Shown: positions 8,572 to 17,444, numbered from the stretch's first letter. The stretch: 36,815 nucleotides of DNA from Clostridium sp. (GCA_023664605.1 JAMPFF010000029.1:1-36815), one strand, 5' to 3'. Translations and numbers: made by a program. Notes: a model not told the origin generated them from the letters alone.

Positions 8572-9618
8572 TCAAATAAGCTGTTCATAAATACGCTCTA
8601 AAGCGCTCTCATCCAGCGTAATTTCATTTAATACCGTATGCCTCTCCGGTCTGGTTGCCGCCGCTTTCTGCCATGCATCCACAAAGATTTCTTTCGTAAT
8701 ATTCCAGTTCATCGGATTGATGTCAATCTCATATGCCCGTAAAACCTCCCGCAGCCTGATGGCGTTTCTTCCCTGTAACATACAACTGACAACGCTGCCA
8801 AGCGCCACCGCCATGCCGTGTGAAATGGATATCTGCGGATAATTTTCCTCCAGCGAATGGCAGAAAAGATGTTCCGAACCGCTGCTCGGCCTGGAATTTC
8901 CCGCAATCTCCATCGCCAGCCCGCCCATTACAAGGGCCTGTGTTAAAACCTTGATAAATTCCTTGCTCTTTAAAGATTTTTCTTCGTTATAGCAAAGCGA
9001 AGTCAGCGCCATATCGGAAATCATATAGGCAAAATCATCCACCCTTTCCCCCCGGTATGCCGCGTCCAACTTCCAGTCATACAACGCCGTATATTTGCTT
9101 AACGTATCGCCGATGCCGGACTTTAACTGGTGTGCGGGCGCATTCATAATCACGTTGATATCCACTAATATACCCGTCGGTATCTTACACCCTAACGTCT
9201 TTCTTGTCTTTTCATCAATATCTAAAACCGATACTGGGGACGCAAGGCTGTCGTTACTTAACGTGGTCGGCAGACAGATATAGGGGATTTTTCCTACAAA
9301 TCCGGCATACTTTGCAACATCCAAAACCTTGCCGCCGCCAATGCCGATAATCACCTCAAAGTTTTTCACAAAAACCGCGCGCGCCAGTTCCATCGCCTGT
9401 TCAAACGAATTTTTTTCAATCAAATACAATTCGCTATGCGGCAGATCCTTCTGCATTTCATCCAAATATTTCTGGATGATATTCTGCAATGTCTTTTCCG
9501 TGACAATCATTACTTTTTTATCCGTAATGTCCGGTACGCATTCCAGCAAAACCTCATCCAGATGTTCATAAATTCCCTCTTCAATAATCAAGCAATACGG
9601 TAAACTAAATCTGTTCAT
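8572..9618 (-). CDS. Iron-containing alcohol dehydrogenase family, AraM/EgsA-type sn-glycerol-1-phosphate dehydrogenase
   Basis: A 348-residue NAD(P)-dependent dehydrogenase of the family that reduces dihydroxyacetone phosphate to sn-glycerol-1-phosphate (B. subtilis AraM, archaeal EgsA). The nucleotide-binding loop is GIGGGKVLDVAKY, followed by PTTLSNDSLASPVSV, which is typical of G1P dehydrogenases. Metal ligands are visible as D171 (SGIGDTLSK), H250 (SSGSEHLF) and H267 (ISHGMAV). The ATG has a strong GGAGG site upstream. Substrate assignment rests on motif resemblance. Related glycerol or 2-deoxy-scyllo-inosose synthase-like members of the superfamily cannot be fully excluded. Confidence 0.75.
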   Translation of the reverse strand: MNRFSLPYCLIIEEGIYEHLDEVLLECVPDITDKKVMIVTEKTLQNIIQKYLDEMQKDLPHSELYLIEKNSFEQAMELARAVFVKNFEVIIGIGGGKVLDVAKYAGFVGKIPYICLPTTLSNDSLASPVSVLDIDEKTRKTLGCKIPTGILVDINVIMNAPAHQLKSGIGDTLSKYTALYDWKLDAAYRGERVDDFAYMISDMALTSLCYNEEKSLKSKEFIKVLTQALVMGGLAMEIAGNSRPSSGSEHLFCHSLEENYPQISISHGMAVALGSVVSCMLQGRNAIRLREVLRAYEIDINPMNWNITKEIFVDAWQKAAATRPERHTVLNEITLDESALERIYEQLI

Positions 9619-9702
9619 TATCTTATGTCCTCCCCTGTCTTATACTCTTTCTGCGATATTTGTGCCGGACGCCAGCGGCGGTCTGCACAATACTCGCGGT
9701 CA

Positions 9703-9717
9703 AAAATCTTTGATTTT
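9703..9717 (-). terminator. Weak AT-rich hairpin after the ZIP transporter gene
   Basis: Directly after the transporter stop the minus strand carries a perfect 6-bp stem (AAAATC / GATTTT) with a 3-base loop and a short T run. It may end transcription before the dehydrogenase gene, but it is AT-rich and weak. Confidence 0.35.
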
Positions 9718-9721
9718 CAGC

Positions 9722-10498
9722 CTAGCTTAACGCCACATCCAAAACCATCATAATCAAAAAACCAACCGCAAATCCAAGCGTCGCACCGTCCGAATCTCCA
9801 TCCGCGGACGCTTCCGGAATCAATTCCTCCACAACGACAAACAGCATGGCGCCCGCCGCAAACGCCAGTAAAAACGGCAGCGCCTTTTCCACCGCGCCCG
9901 TTATCAATATCGTCAAAAACGCGCCTATCGGTTCCACCACGCCCGATAAAACGCCGTACAGAAACGCTTTCTTTTTTCCCGTTCCGTTACTTTTCATCGG
10001 CATGGAAATAATCGCGCCCTCCGGAAAATTCTGAATCGCAATGCCCACGGCAAGCGCATAGGCACCCGCCATCGTAATTTCATGGCTTCCCGATACCACG
10101 CCCGCAAAGACAACGCCGACCGCCATGCCTTCCGGTATATTATGCAGCGTTACGGCAAGCGCAAGCATTGCCGTCTTTGTCAATCCGCTCTTTATGCCCT
10201 CCGGCTTTTCTCCCCCCAGATGCAGATGCGGAATCAGTTTATCCAGTCCGTACAAAAAAAGAATCCCTACCGCAAATCCTGATGCTGCCGGAACAAACGC
10301 CCACTGTCCGTAACTTTGCGACATTTCAATCGCCGGAATTAAAAGCGACCAGACGGAAGCCGCCACCATCACGCCGGAGGCAAAACCGAGAAGCGCCTTT
10401 TCCACCAACGGATTTATCCTGTTTCTCATAAAAAGCACACAGGACGCTCCCGCCAATGTTCCCAGAAAAGGAATCATAAGTCCGAAAAATAAATCCAT
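9722..10498 (-). CDS. ZIP family divalent metal transporter
   Basis: A 258-residue polytopic membrane protein, expected to import zinc or other divalent metals into the cytoplasm. The two metal-binding helices are clear: HNIPEGMAVG and the paired NFPEGAIISMP, followed by GVVEPIGAF. A His-containing loop HLHLGGE lies between membrane segments. Length suits bacterial ZupT/GufA-like ZIP proteins. The reading frame opens with a TTG at 10504. The ATG at 10498 sits at a proper distance from GGAGGG and is chosen. The gene diverges from a DtxR/MntR-type regulator, which suggests metal-dependent control. Confidence 0.9.
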   Translation of the reverse strand: MDLFFGLMIPFLGTLAGASCVLFMRNRINPLVEKALLGFASGVMVAASVWSLLIPAIEMSQSYGQWAFVPAASGFAVGILFLYGLDKLIPHLHLGGEKPEGIKSGLTKTAMLALAVTLHNIPEGMAVGVVFAGVVSGSHEITMAGAYALAVGIAIQNFPEGAIISMPMKSNGTGKKKAFLYGVLSGVVEPIGAFLTILITGAVEKALPFLLAFAAGAMLFVVVEELIPEASADGDSDGATLGFAVGFLIMMVLDVALS

Positions 10499-10610
10499 AA
10501 TCAAAGCCCTCCTGCTATATTATATGCACTTTTTTGTGAATGGCTATGGTCTGATGTCATACGCTTTCTTCCTTGTTTTCTCCCACTTACTCTACTGTTT
10601 TCTATGAAAA

Positions 10611-10636
10611 GATACTATACCATGATACTATACCAT
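10611..10636. repeat. Perfect 13-bp tandem repeat in the regulator/transporter intergenic region
   Basis: GATACTATACCAT occurs twice in direct succession (10611-10623 and 10624-10636). The second copy contains the -10 hexamer of the transporter promoter and the first covers the expected transcription start. This makes the repeat a candidate operator, most simply for the neighbouring DtxR-family protein. Binding is inferred, not shown. Confidence 0.7.
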
Positions 10637-10655
10637 ATCAGCCGCGCGGCGGCAA
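10627..10655 (-). promoter_or_regulatory. Promoter for the ZIP transporter gene
   Basis: On the minus strand TTGCCG (10650-10655) and TATAGT (10627-10632) are 17 bases apart. The -10 is embedded in a tandem repeat. The start codon lies about 130 bases downstream, leaving a long leader. Confidence 0.5.
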
Positions 10656-10697
10656 TATCGTACATATGTTTTCCACGCTGCCTTCCAAATTACGGAT

Positions 10698-10726
10698 TTG
10701 CAAACCGTCTCCATTTATGATACACT
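10698..10726 (+). promoter_or_regulatory. Promoter for the DtxR/MntR-family regulator
   Basis: TTGCAA (10698-10703) and TACACT (10721-10726) are 17 bases apart, and a TG dinucleotide one base before the -10 gives an extended -10. It sits about 40 bases before the chosen GTG start. Confidence 0.5.
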
Positions 10727-10764
10727 TTCTTTTAATGAAATTATCGTAAATGGGGGTATCTATT

Positions 10765-11127
10765 GTGAAAATACAGGAATCGGCTGAAAATTATCTGGAA
10801 ACTATTTTAATCTTAGCACAGAAGAAAGGCAACGTACGCTCTATTGATATTGCAAACGAACTGGAATTTAAAAAACCGAGCGTCAGCGTCGCCATGAAAA
10901 ACTTACGCGAAAACGGCTATATCAGGGTAGATGATAACGGCTTTATTACACTGACCGAGTCCGGCAGGCAGATTGCCGAAACCATGTATGAACGCCATAT
11001 TTTATTCTCCCGCTGGTTAATGGAACTGGGCGTAAATGAAAAAACCGCCGTCGAGGACGCCTGCAAAATGGAGCATGTTTTAAGTAAGGAAAGTTTTGAC
11101 GCCATTAAGAAGCATCTGAACGGATAA
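10765..11127 (+). CDS. DtxR/MntR-family metal-dependent transcriptional regulator
   Basis: A 120-residue winged-helix repressor with dimerisation/metal domain and no C-terminal SH3-like domain, as in MntR. The helix-turn-helix covers roughly residues 24-50. Metal-site positions align as N9, E12, H78, C100, E103 and H104, compared with D8, E11, H77, E99, E102 and H103 of B. subtilis MntR. The Cys followed by MEHVLS resembles the iron regulator DtxR (Cys102, Glu105, His106). The GTG at 10765 lies eight bases after a GGGGG site; an ATG at 10750 overlaps that site and is less likely. It diverges from the ZIP gene, its probable target. Confidence 0.88.
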   Translation: MKIQESAENYLETILILAQKKGNVRSIDIANELEFKKPSVSVAMKNLRENGYIRVDDNGFITLTESGRQIAETMYERHILFSRWLMELGVNEKTAVEDACKMEHVLSKESFDAIKKHLNG

Positions 11128-12487
11128 TACCTTTGTTTTTCCATCCTCCCTGCATATACCGCACTGCCGCTACCAATAAGGCGATTGTCCAGCCTGCGCA
11201 GAATGCCCACCAGATAATCTCTACGCCGACAACGGACGCAAAACAAACCGTCAAAAATAATCTGATAAAAAAACTCAATAACGTAGTTATCAAAAACCAA
11301 CTCATATCGCCGCTTCCCTTAAAAGTCGCTTTTACTAACATGAACGTGGAAAATACGATAAGAAAGGCGCCCACTACCCTGATATAATCGCTTCCCACCG
11401 CAATGACCTGCTCTATGTTTTCTTCCGATTCTTCTATAAAAATACCGATAATCCGCTGCGGAAACAGTTCAAAAATTCCCGTCATAACAAGTGAAAGCAT
11501 TCCGCAACTGATAATGGAAGCCCTAAGCCCCGGCCGGATGCGTTCTATTTTGCCCGCTCCTATATTCTGTCCTACATAATTGGAATAAGCATTACTGTAA
11601 TTAATCGGAATCGCCGTTGCCAGATTAACAACTTTTGCTGCCGCCGCGCTCCCGGCAATAACCGCCGCGCCAAAACTGTTAATCACTGCCTGTACAATAA
11701 CGGAACCTACCGATACAATCGACTGCTGTAACGCCGACGGCAGCGCAAAACGAAGCATCGCCATAAGAAGAGAGCTATCAAAAACAGGTATCGACTTATC
11801 ATGTGTAAAATCCGCCAGCAGTTTCGGCATATCCTTTATGGCAAGAAAAGCCGCCGCAAGCTGGGAAATCGCCGTAGCAAGCGCGGCCGCGCCAACGCTG
11901 CCGTGCAGTCCGATAATAAAAAACAAATCCAGTATCACATTAAGAACGGACGATATCACTAAAAATTTAAGCGGCGTTTTAGAATCGCCCAGCGCCACAT
12001 ATACCCCATTTAGCGCATTATACACAAAAATCGGAACGCAGCCCAGAAAATAAAAGCGCAGATAACTGACTCCCATGGCAAGAATTTCTTCCGGCGTATT
12101 TACAAGCAGTAAGACAGGCTTTGCCCCTATCCAGATAACAGCCGTGGACACAAGCGCAATGAATGCGGAAAAGATGGTGGAAGTTGTCATACACTGCCAT
12201 ATTTTCTCCGTTTTACCCGCCCCGAAATACTGCGCAATAACGATAGAACCTCCCAGTGCCAGACCGGTAGCAAGCTGTACAAATACCGCCGTAATACTGC
12301 TGGCGCTCCCGACCGCCGCCAGCGCATCCGTTCCCAGCCTTTTCCCAACAATAACCGTGTCTATCACATTATAGAACTGCTGGAACAGATTGGATAAAAT
12401 CATAGGAACGGCAAAAAGGAGAATCGTTTGAAACGGATTCCCCTCTGTCATCTTACGTATTTTTGTTCCGGTTTTGTTTCCTGCCAT
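11105..12487 (-). CDS. MATE family multidrug/cation antiporter
   Basis: A 460-residue protein with about twelve transmembrane helices. The N-terminal family block reads MTEGNPFQTILLFAVPMILS and NLFQQFYNVIDTVIVGKRLG, typical of MATE efflux proteins of Clostridia. It probably exports cationic compounds in exchange for sodium or protons; the substrate is unknown. The 3' end overlaps the convergent regulator gene by 23 bases, so both stop codons lie inside the other gene. A GAGGCG site precedes the start ATG. It is the last gene of a long minus-strand run and follows the UPF0210 gene by 32 bases. Confidence 0.9.
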   Translation of the reverse strand: MAGNKTGTKIRKMTEGNPFQTILLFAVPMILSNLFQQFYNVIDTVIVGKRLGTDALAAVGSASSITAVFVQLATGLALGGSIVIAQYFGAGKTEKIWQCMTTSTIFSAFIALVSTAVIWIGAKPVLLLVNTPEEILAMGVSYLRFYFLGCVPIFVYNALNGVYVALGDSKTPLKFLVISSVLNVILDLFFIIGLHGSVGAAALATAISQLAAAFLAIKDMPKLLADFTHDKSIPVFDSSLLMAMLRFALPSALQQSIVSVGSVIVQAVINSFGAAVIAGSAAAAKVVNLATAIPINYSNAYSNYVGQNIGAGKIERIRPGLRASIISCGMLSLVMTGIFELFPQRIIGIFIEESEENIEQVIAVGSDYIRVVGAFLIVFSTFMLVKATFKGSGDMSWFLITTLLSFFIRLFLTVCFASVVGVEIIWWAFCAGWTIALLVAAVRYMQGGWKNKGIIRSDAS

Positions 12488-12503
12488 TTTCGACGCCTCT
12501 TTA

Positions 12504-12526
12504 AATTCTAATTCTAATTCTAATTT
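12504..12526. repeat. Hexanucleotide tandem repeat at the end of the UPF0210 gene
   Basis: AATTCT is repeated three times (12504-12521) and followed by a partial fourth copy. The TAG stop codon of the UPF0210 gene (12520-12522) lies inside the array. Slippage here would alter only the stop region and the spacing to the MATE gene. Confidence 0.6.
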
Positions 12527-13884
12527 TTAAAACTGTGTATCGGTGCGGGAATCCTGCCGCCACGGTTGATAAACGCATCACAGGAAAACGCATTCACCGG
12601 CATAATCGGCGCATGGCCAAGCAATCCGCCAAATTCAACGGTCTCACCCACATCTTTGCCAATAACGGGAATCAGCCGAACCGCCGTTGTCTTCTGGTTT
12701 ACCATGCCGATTGCCATTTCATCCGCTATGATGCCGGAAATCGTTGTCTCTTTCGTATCGCCCGGAATGGCAATCATATCCAAACCGACCGAGCAGACAC
12801 AGGTCATAGCCTCTAATTTTTCCAATGTAAGCGCGCCCGCGCTTACCGCATCTATCATTCCCTGGTCTTCACTGACCGGAATAAACGCGCCGCTAAGTCC
12901 TCCTACATAGGAGGACGCCATCACGCCGCCCTTTTTCACCTGGTCGTTTAACAAGGCAAGCGCGGCCGTCGTTCCGGGCGCACCGGCATACTCTAAACCG
13001 ATTTCACACAAAATATCCGCCACGCTGTCACCGATAGCCGGTGTCGGAGCTAAGGATAAATCCACGATGCCAAACGGCACATGCAGCCTTTTAGAGGCTT
13101 CCTTTGCTACCAGTTGTCCGACGCGCGTTACTTTAAACGCCGTCTTTTTAATCGTTTCACAAAGCGTTTCAAAGTTTTCTCCTCTCACTTTTGTAAGCGC
13201 GGTCTTGACAACGCCGGGGCCGCTGACGCCTACATTGATAATTTTATCCGCTTCCGTTACGCCATGGAACGCACCCGCCATAAACGGATTGTCGTCCGGC
13301 GCATTGCAAAAGACAACCAGTTTAGCGCAGCCGAGAGAATCCGCCTCTTTCGTCGCCTGTGCCGTCTGCTTGATAATCTCCCCCATCAGCTTCACGGCGT
13401 CCATGTCGATACCTGTCTTGGTTGACGCGACATTCACCGAACTGCAGACGCGCTCCGTATCGGAAAGCGCCTGCGGGATGGAACGGATTAACAATTCGTC
13501 CGCCTTTGTCATACCCTTTGAGACCAACGCGGAATACCCGCCGATAAAATTAACGCCCACCTCATGCGCGACTTTATCTAACGTATGCGCAATGGAGACA
13601 AAGTCCTCTTTCGTTTTACATGCCGCCCCGCCGATTAAGGCAATCGGCGTCACCGCAATTCTCTTATTAACAATCGGAATCCCGTATTCTCTGGATATCT
13701 GTTCTCCGGTTGATACAAGGTCTTTTGCCGCTTCATATATTTTATGATAAATTTTCTCGTTTAATATCTTCAAATCCGAATCAATGCAATCCAACAGGCT
13801 GATGCCTAACGTAATTGTCCTGACGTCCAGATTTTCTTTTGTAATCATCTCATTGGTTTCCGCTACTTCAAATATGTTAATCAT
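12520..13884 (-). CDS. PFL/UPF0210 (DUF711) family protein
   Basis: A 454-residue cytoplasmic protein of the UPF0210 family, related in fold to pyruvate formate-lyase-type proteins but of unknown reaction. Family blocks include [14 protein letters not shown] near the N-terminus, [16 protein letters not shown], the glycine-rich [12 protein letters not shown], and [20 protein letters not shown]. In many Firmicutes and archaea this gene is paired with an ACT-domain protein, exactly as here, with 33 bases between them. The two may sense an amino acid together, which is inference from conserved pairing. A GGAAAGG site lies 5' of the ATG. Confidence 0.9.
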   Translation of the reverse strand: MINIFEVAETNEMITKENLDVRTITLGISLLDCIDSDLKILNEKIYHKIYEAAKDLVSTGEQISREYGIPIVNKRIAVTPIALIGGAACKTKEDFVSIAHTLDKVAHEVGVNFIGGYSALVSKGMTKADELLIRSIPQALSDTERVCSSVNVASTKTGIDMDAVKLMGEIIKQTAQATKEADSLGCAKLVVFCNAPDDNPFMAGAFHGVTEADKIINVGVSGPGVVKTALTKVRGENFETLCETIKKTAFKVTRVGQLVAKEASKRLHVPFGIVDLSLAPTPAIGDSVADILCEIGLEYAGAPGTTAALALLNDQVKKGGVMASSYVGGLSGAFIPVSEDQGMIDAVSAGALTLEKLEAMTCVCSVGLDMIAIPGDTKETTISGIIADEMAIGMVNQKTTAVRLIPVIGKDVGETVEFGGLLGHAPIMPVNAFSCDAFINRGGRIPAPIHSFKN

Positions 13885-13917
13885 ACGAATACTACGCCTT
13901 TCCTTTCAGCCTGCTTT

Positions 13918-14190
13918 CTAAATTCTGTGCATCTGATTAAAAATCTCTTCTTTCTGACACTTAATAATAACGCCGATGCTTTCCCCAAGCGCCGCCAGTT
14001 CATCCGCAATGACGCCAAATTCTTTCTCTATTTGGTTCATATCCACAATCATCATCATATTAAAATAATCCTGTACGATAGTCTGTGAAATATCCAGAAT
14101 ATTAATCCTGTTATCCGCCAAATATGTACAGACTTTCGCAATAATACCGACCGTGTCCTTCCCTACTACTGTTATAATTGTCTTTTTCAT
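13918..14190 (-). CDS. ACT domain protein (UPF0237 family)
   Basis: A 90-residue single-ACT-domain protein. The start MKKTIITVVGKDTVGIIAKV and the following NINILDISQTI-like segment (RINILDISQTIVQ) are the standard ACT ligand-binding pattern. UPF0237 proteins resemble half of GcvR and probably bind an amino acid or other small ligand. It directly precedes the UPF0210 gene, its usual partner. The ATG is preceded by AAAGGAG. No DNA-binding or catalytic domain is attached, so it likely regulates its neighbour protein. Confidence 0.9.
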   Translation of the reverse strand: MKKTIITVVGKDTVGIIAKVCTYLADNRINILDISQTIVQDYFNMMMIVDMNQIEKEFGVIADELAALGESIGVIIKCQKEEIFNQMHRI

Positions 14191-14245
14191 TTTATAATGT
14201 ACTCCTTTCTCAGCCCTGCGATGTTTGCAACAGACGTGACAAACT

Positions 14246-15043
14246 CTATATTTCTATCATCTGCGACACTTCGCTTCGTTTGGCAATATAAATTGGAAAA
14301 TCGTCCGCCTGATACTTTGTATCGGACATCATAATTTCCACTTTTACCGTCTCATATGCAAGTTCCGGCAGATTATTGTCTTTGCTTAAATGCCCTAACA
14401 TAATTGCCTGCATGTCATCATTCAACAGCCTGCTTAATAATTTCCCCGACGCCTCATTCGATAAATGCCCTCTATCGCTTAGAATCCGCTGCTTTAAGTA
14501 GTACGGATAAGGCCCCGCCTGCAGCATATGAATATCATGGTTCGCCTCTACATACAATACGTTCAAATCCTTAAGGCACTCCACCGTATAATCCGTATAA
14601 CATCCCAAGTCCGTAATAATTCCTATCTTCTTTTTGTCATGGCTGATTCTGTATGCTACCGGTTCTACCGCATCATGCGAAGTCTGTATCGGATATAAGG
14701 CCATATCCTTTACCATACATTTTTCATCCGCATGAATGATATGGAACAGGCCATCGTCTATAGTTCCCAAAGAAGCCGTCTGTTGAATGGCCTGTATCGT
14801 TCCCGGCGTCGCATAAATCGGAATTCCGTATTTTCTCGCCAATACCCCCAGCCCGCTTATATGATCGGCATGTTCATGGGTAATAAAAATGGCGTCTATC
14901 TGTGATAAATGTAATCCCAGCGCCGCAGTTCCTTCTTCTATCCTTTTACCGCTAATGCCTGCATCAATCAAAAGATGCGTTGCATCAGAACCTACGTAAA
15001 TGCAATTTCCACTGCTGCCGCTGGCTATGCTGCATAGTCTCAT
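14246..15043 (-). CDS. MBL-fold metallohydrolase, WalJ/YycJ-like
   Basis: A 265-residue metallo-beta-lactamase-fold enzyme. The N-terminus MRLCSIASGSSGNCIYVGSD is typical of the WalJ/YycJ family, and the metal motif HEHADH occupies residues 56-61. Additional metal ligands fit TSHD (near 122) and GHLS (near 218). In other Firmicutes WalJ belongs to the walRK locus and has been linked to cell-wall or replication-associated functions with proposed exonuclease activity. Here walRK is absent and the gene lies 7 bases after an FtsA-like gene, within the polA-coaE run. The exact substrate is unknown. Confidence 0.85.
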   Translation of the reverse strand: MRLCSIASGSSGNCIYVGSDATHLLIDAGISGKRIEEGTAALGLHLSQIDAIFITHEHADHISGLGVLARKYGIPIYATPGTIQAIQQTASLGTIDDGLFHIIHADEKCMVKDMALYPIQTSHDAVEPVAYRISHDKKKIGIITDLGCYTDYTVECLKDLNVLYVEANHDIHMLQAGPYPYYLKQRILSDRGHLSNEASGKLLSRLLNDDMQAIMLGHLSKDNNLPELAYETVKVEIMMSDTKYQADDFPIYIAKRSEVSQMIEI

Positions 15044-15050
15044 AAGTATT

Positions 15051-17444
15051 TCAGTCTTTCCAATATATTTTTATAACATCACCGCTGTGAATCTGCTCCA
15101 TGTACTGCGCGCTTCTGCCGTTTAATTCCGTCGCAACGCCGCTTCCCTGTGGTACGGATAAATCAAAATCTATGTAGTCAAATACATCCACAAAGACATA
15201 GGAGGATTTTCCCTCCAGATGAATCGGCAATCCATTGACTATTACCTGTATCGACATGGGAATGCCGCTTGTCGGTGCGGCCGTATCCGCTGCTGTATTC
15301 ACATTTACCGTGCCTGCCGTCGCTGCCGTTTCTGCTGCTATATTCGCTCCTGCCATGTTCACATCCGTTGTGCCTGCTGCACCCGGTGTTCCTGATGTAT
15401 TCACATTGGCTGCATCCGCTTTTGCCGTGTCTGCTGCGCCTGGCGTATCCGTTGCACTTGCCACGCCCGCTGCTCCTGCACTCATGCCTGCCGAATTTGC
15501 TGCGCCCGTCGTGTCTGCCGCTTCTGTAGGCGTCACCGTTTCCATGCTGCCCGCCGCCTTAACCGCCTCGAATACATCCGGCTTCTCCCGCGGCTCGCTT
15601 TTTACATAGCTGCCGTCATCCTCCGGCAGATTCGCATAAGTGTCAGCCGCACCGCTGCCATAAATATCCCTGTCGGATAACTGCAGTCCTTCCATTGTCC
15701 AGATAACGGAAAAGTTCTCATATACCTTTGTATCCATATCCGCCAGTTTATTATTTACATAAATATTCAAATCCTGATTGATGATAACATCCATAAACTC
15801 TGCTATCTGTTTCACTGTATAATAGCCCAGAAATTCAATCTCGTCATTTTCCTGAATGCTGTAATAGCCCGACTGTAACTGTCCGTTTACCATTGCGAAC
15901 TTAGGCAGTTCAATCTTTGTCTCATTGACCTCTACCCGCATAACCGCACCGTATTCCGGCAGTTGATTGATGTCTAACGCCGCCGGTTCACCCGCCGTAG
16001 ACTGCGTAACGTTAATCTGGTCGTTTGCATGAATGGGCGTATAGATATCGGCCTCGGCTCCATTCACCATAATAACGGCCGCTTCGCCAAGCGCGCCTCT
16101 TGCCATACGCTGCTTGCCTCCCACCGAATAATTGAGCGCCTTACCCCGTCTTGGGAACAGTCCGTCGTTAGGAAACTCCGCCTGCATCGCTGCATCCACT
16201 ACCGCCAGTTTATTATTATCATAAAGCTTGACTCTCTGCTCATTAAAATATACAAAAATAAAGTTATTGCTCTGCTCATAGAAGCTTAAGCAAATGCCAA
16301 TCGGCGTTACCATTAAGGAATCTTTTCTTGCCTCTTCTTCATAAAATGATATCTGCTGCATCACTTCTTCGCCGCGTACCGCCACTCTTTCTTCCGGAAT
16401 ATCCAACTGCTTTGCCAGACTTTCCGTATACCCTTTTAATGTACCGCCGCCGCCGACTACAAATACGGCGCTGACCGCCTTAGAACCATTCAGTTCTCTG
16501 ATTTTATCGGCAACCTGCTTTGTCATATCCTCAAGGACAGGCGCGGTCACCTCCCGTATTTTTTCTCTGGAGATAATCTGTGTCAGACCTAAAATATCTT
16601 TATATTCAATCGTATCTTTTTCCCCTGATTCCCGTTTTATCTTCTCCGCCGTTTTAAAATCTACAAGGCAATGCTTGGCAATCACCTCCGTCAGTGCATC
16701 TCCCGCAATCGGAATCATGCCATACGCCACAATACTGCCATCATCCGTAATGGAAATATCCGACGTACCTGCACCAACGTCCACCAGCGCAATGTTTAAC
16801 ATACGATAAGTTTCCGGTATCGCCAACTGAATCGCAGCAATAGGCTCTAACGTCAAATTTGCCACTTTTAAATCCGCCAGCCCTACCGCTTTATAGAGTC
16901 CGTCCACGACATCATCCGGCAGAAAGGTTGCAATAATATCCACGCCGATGAATTTTGCCTTATGCCCCTCCAGCGTGGTAGTCGCATAATGGTTCAGATA
17001 ATAACGCACAACGGAATAACCGACACAGTAAAATTTTAAATCCGTCTCGTCCGTTTTTAAAAATTCCTCGTAAGCCTTCTCAACGCCGAGAGAATCCAAG
17101 GCATAAATATCTTCCCCGGTTATTTCCTTATCGGTCTGAAACTCACATTCCGCATGTGTTGTCATTGTCCGCAGCACGCGTCCTGCCGCCGCAATGCAGA
17201 CGTCCGTAAGTTTTCCGCCGATTTTTTCCTCCAAACGTATTTTTACCTCATGGATGGTCGCGCCGACCTTATGGATATCATGTATCTGTCCGTCCAGCAT
17301 GGCACGTGTATCATGCTCTCTGATACACTGCGCTACCACATGAAAACGCTCCCCGGTTTTATATCCTACCGTTCCTACGATACTTCTTGTTCCAATATCC
17401 AGTCCAAACACTAATTGCCCCGGAAATTTCATCATCTCTGACAC
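15051..17444 (-). CDS. FtsA/PilM-like actin-fold ATPase with extended C-terminal beta-rich tail
   Basis: A 797-residue protein. Residues 10-390 form an FtsA-type actin-like ATPase with phosphate-1 LDIGTRSIVG (15-24), phosphate-2 VDVGAGTSDIS (221-231) and adenosine motif VVGGGGTLKGY (329-339). FtsA itself is about 420 residues. Here residues 396-590 and 731-797 add beta-rich segments, each ending in a pattern like NG-x-A-x(1,2)-Y-x3-I-x2-GD/ND-x-I, which may be beta-grasp-like. An Ala/Thr/Gly-rich linker (640-727) separates them. The start is GTG, six bases after GGAGGA, and overlaps the coaE end by 13 bases. It probably acts in cell division or envelope assembly; the precise partner is unknown. 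Confidence 0.7.
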   Translation of the reverse strand: MSEMMKFPGQLVFGLDIGTRSIVGTVGYKTGERFHVVAQCIREHDTRAMLDGQIHDIHKVGATIHEVKIRLEEKIGGKLTDVCIAAAGRVLRTMTTHAECEFQTDKEITGEDIYALDSLGVEKAYEEFLKTDETDLKFYCVGYSVVRYYLNHYATTTLEGHKAKFIGVDIIATFLPDDVVDGLYKAVGLADLKVANLTLEPIAAIQLAIPETYRMLNIALVDVGAGTSDISITDDGSIVAYGMIPIAGDALTEVIAKHCLVDFKTAEKIKRESGEKDTIEYKDILGLTQIISREKIREVTAPVLEDMTKQVADKIRELNGSKAVSAVFVVGGGGTLKGYTESLAKQLDIPEERVAVRGEEVMQQISFYEEEARKDSLMVTPIGICLSFYEQSNNFIFVYFNEQRVKLYDNNKLAVVDAAMQAEFPNDGLFPRRGKALNYSVGGKQRMARGALGEAAVIMVNGAEADIYTPIHANDQINVTQSTAGEPAALDINQLPEYGAVMRVEVNETKIELPKFAMVNGQLQSGYYSIQENDEIEFLGYYTVKQIAEFMDVIINQDLNIYVNNKLADMDTKVYENFSVIWTMEGLQLSDRDIYGSGAADTYANLPEDDGSYVKSEPREKPDVFEAVKAAGSMETVTPTEAADTTGAANSAGMSAGAAGVASATDTPGAADTAKADAANVNTSGTPGAAGTTDVNMAGANIAAETAATAGTVNVNTAADTAAPTSGIPMSIQVIVNGLPIHLEGKSSYVFVDVFDYIDFDLSVPQGSGVATELNGRSAQYMEQIHSGDVIKIYWKD

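Noticed and set aside
9619-9700. Promoter for the glycerol-1-phosphate dehydrogenase gene
   Set aside because: TTGACC and TATAAG can be found but not at a workable spacing from one another, so no promoter is claimed.
13067-13747. Plus-strand frame of 226 codons
   Set aside because: Antisense to the conserved UPF0210 gene and without a plausible start signal.
15235-15609. Plus-strand Ala/Val-rich frame
   Set aside because: It mirrors the Ala/Thr/Gly linker of the FtsA-like protein.
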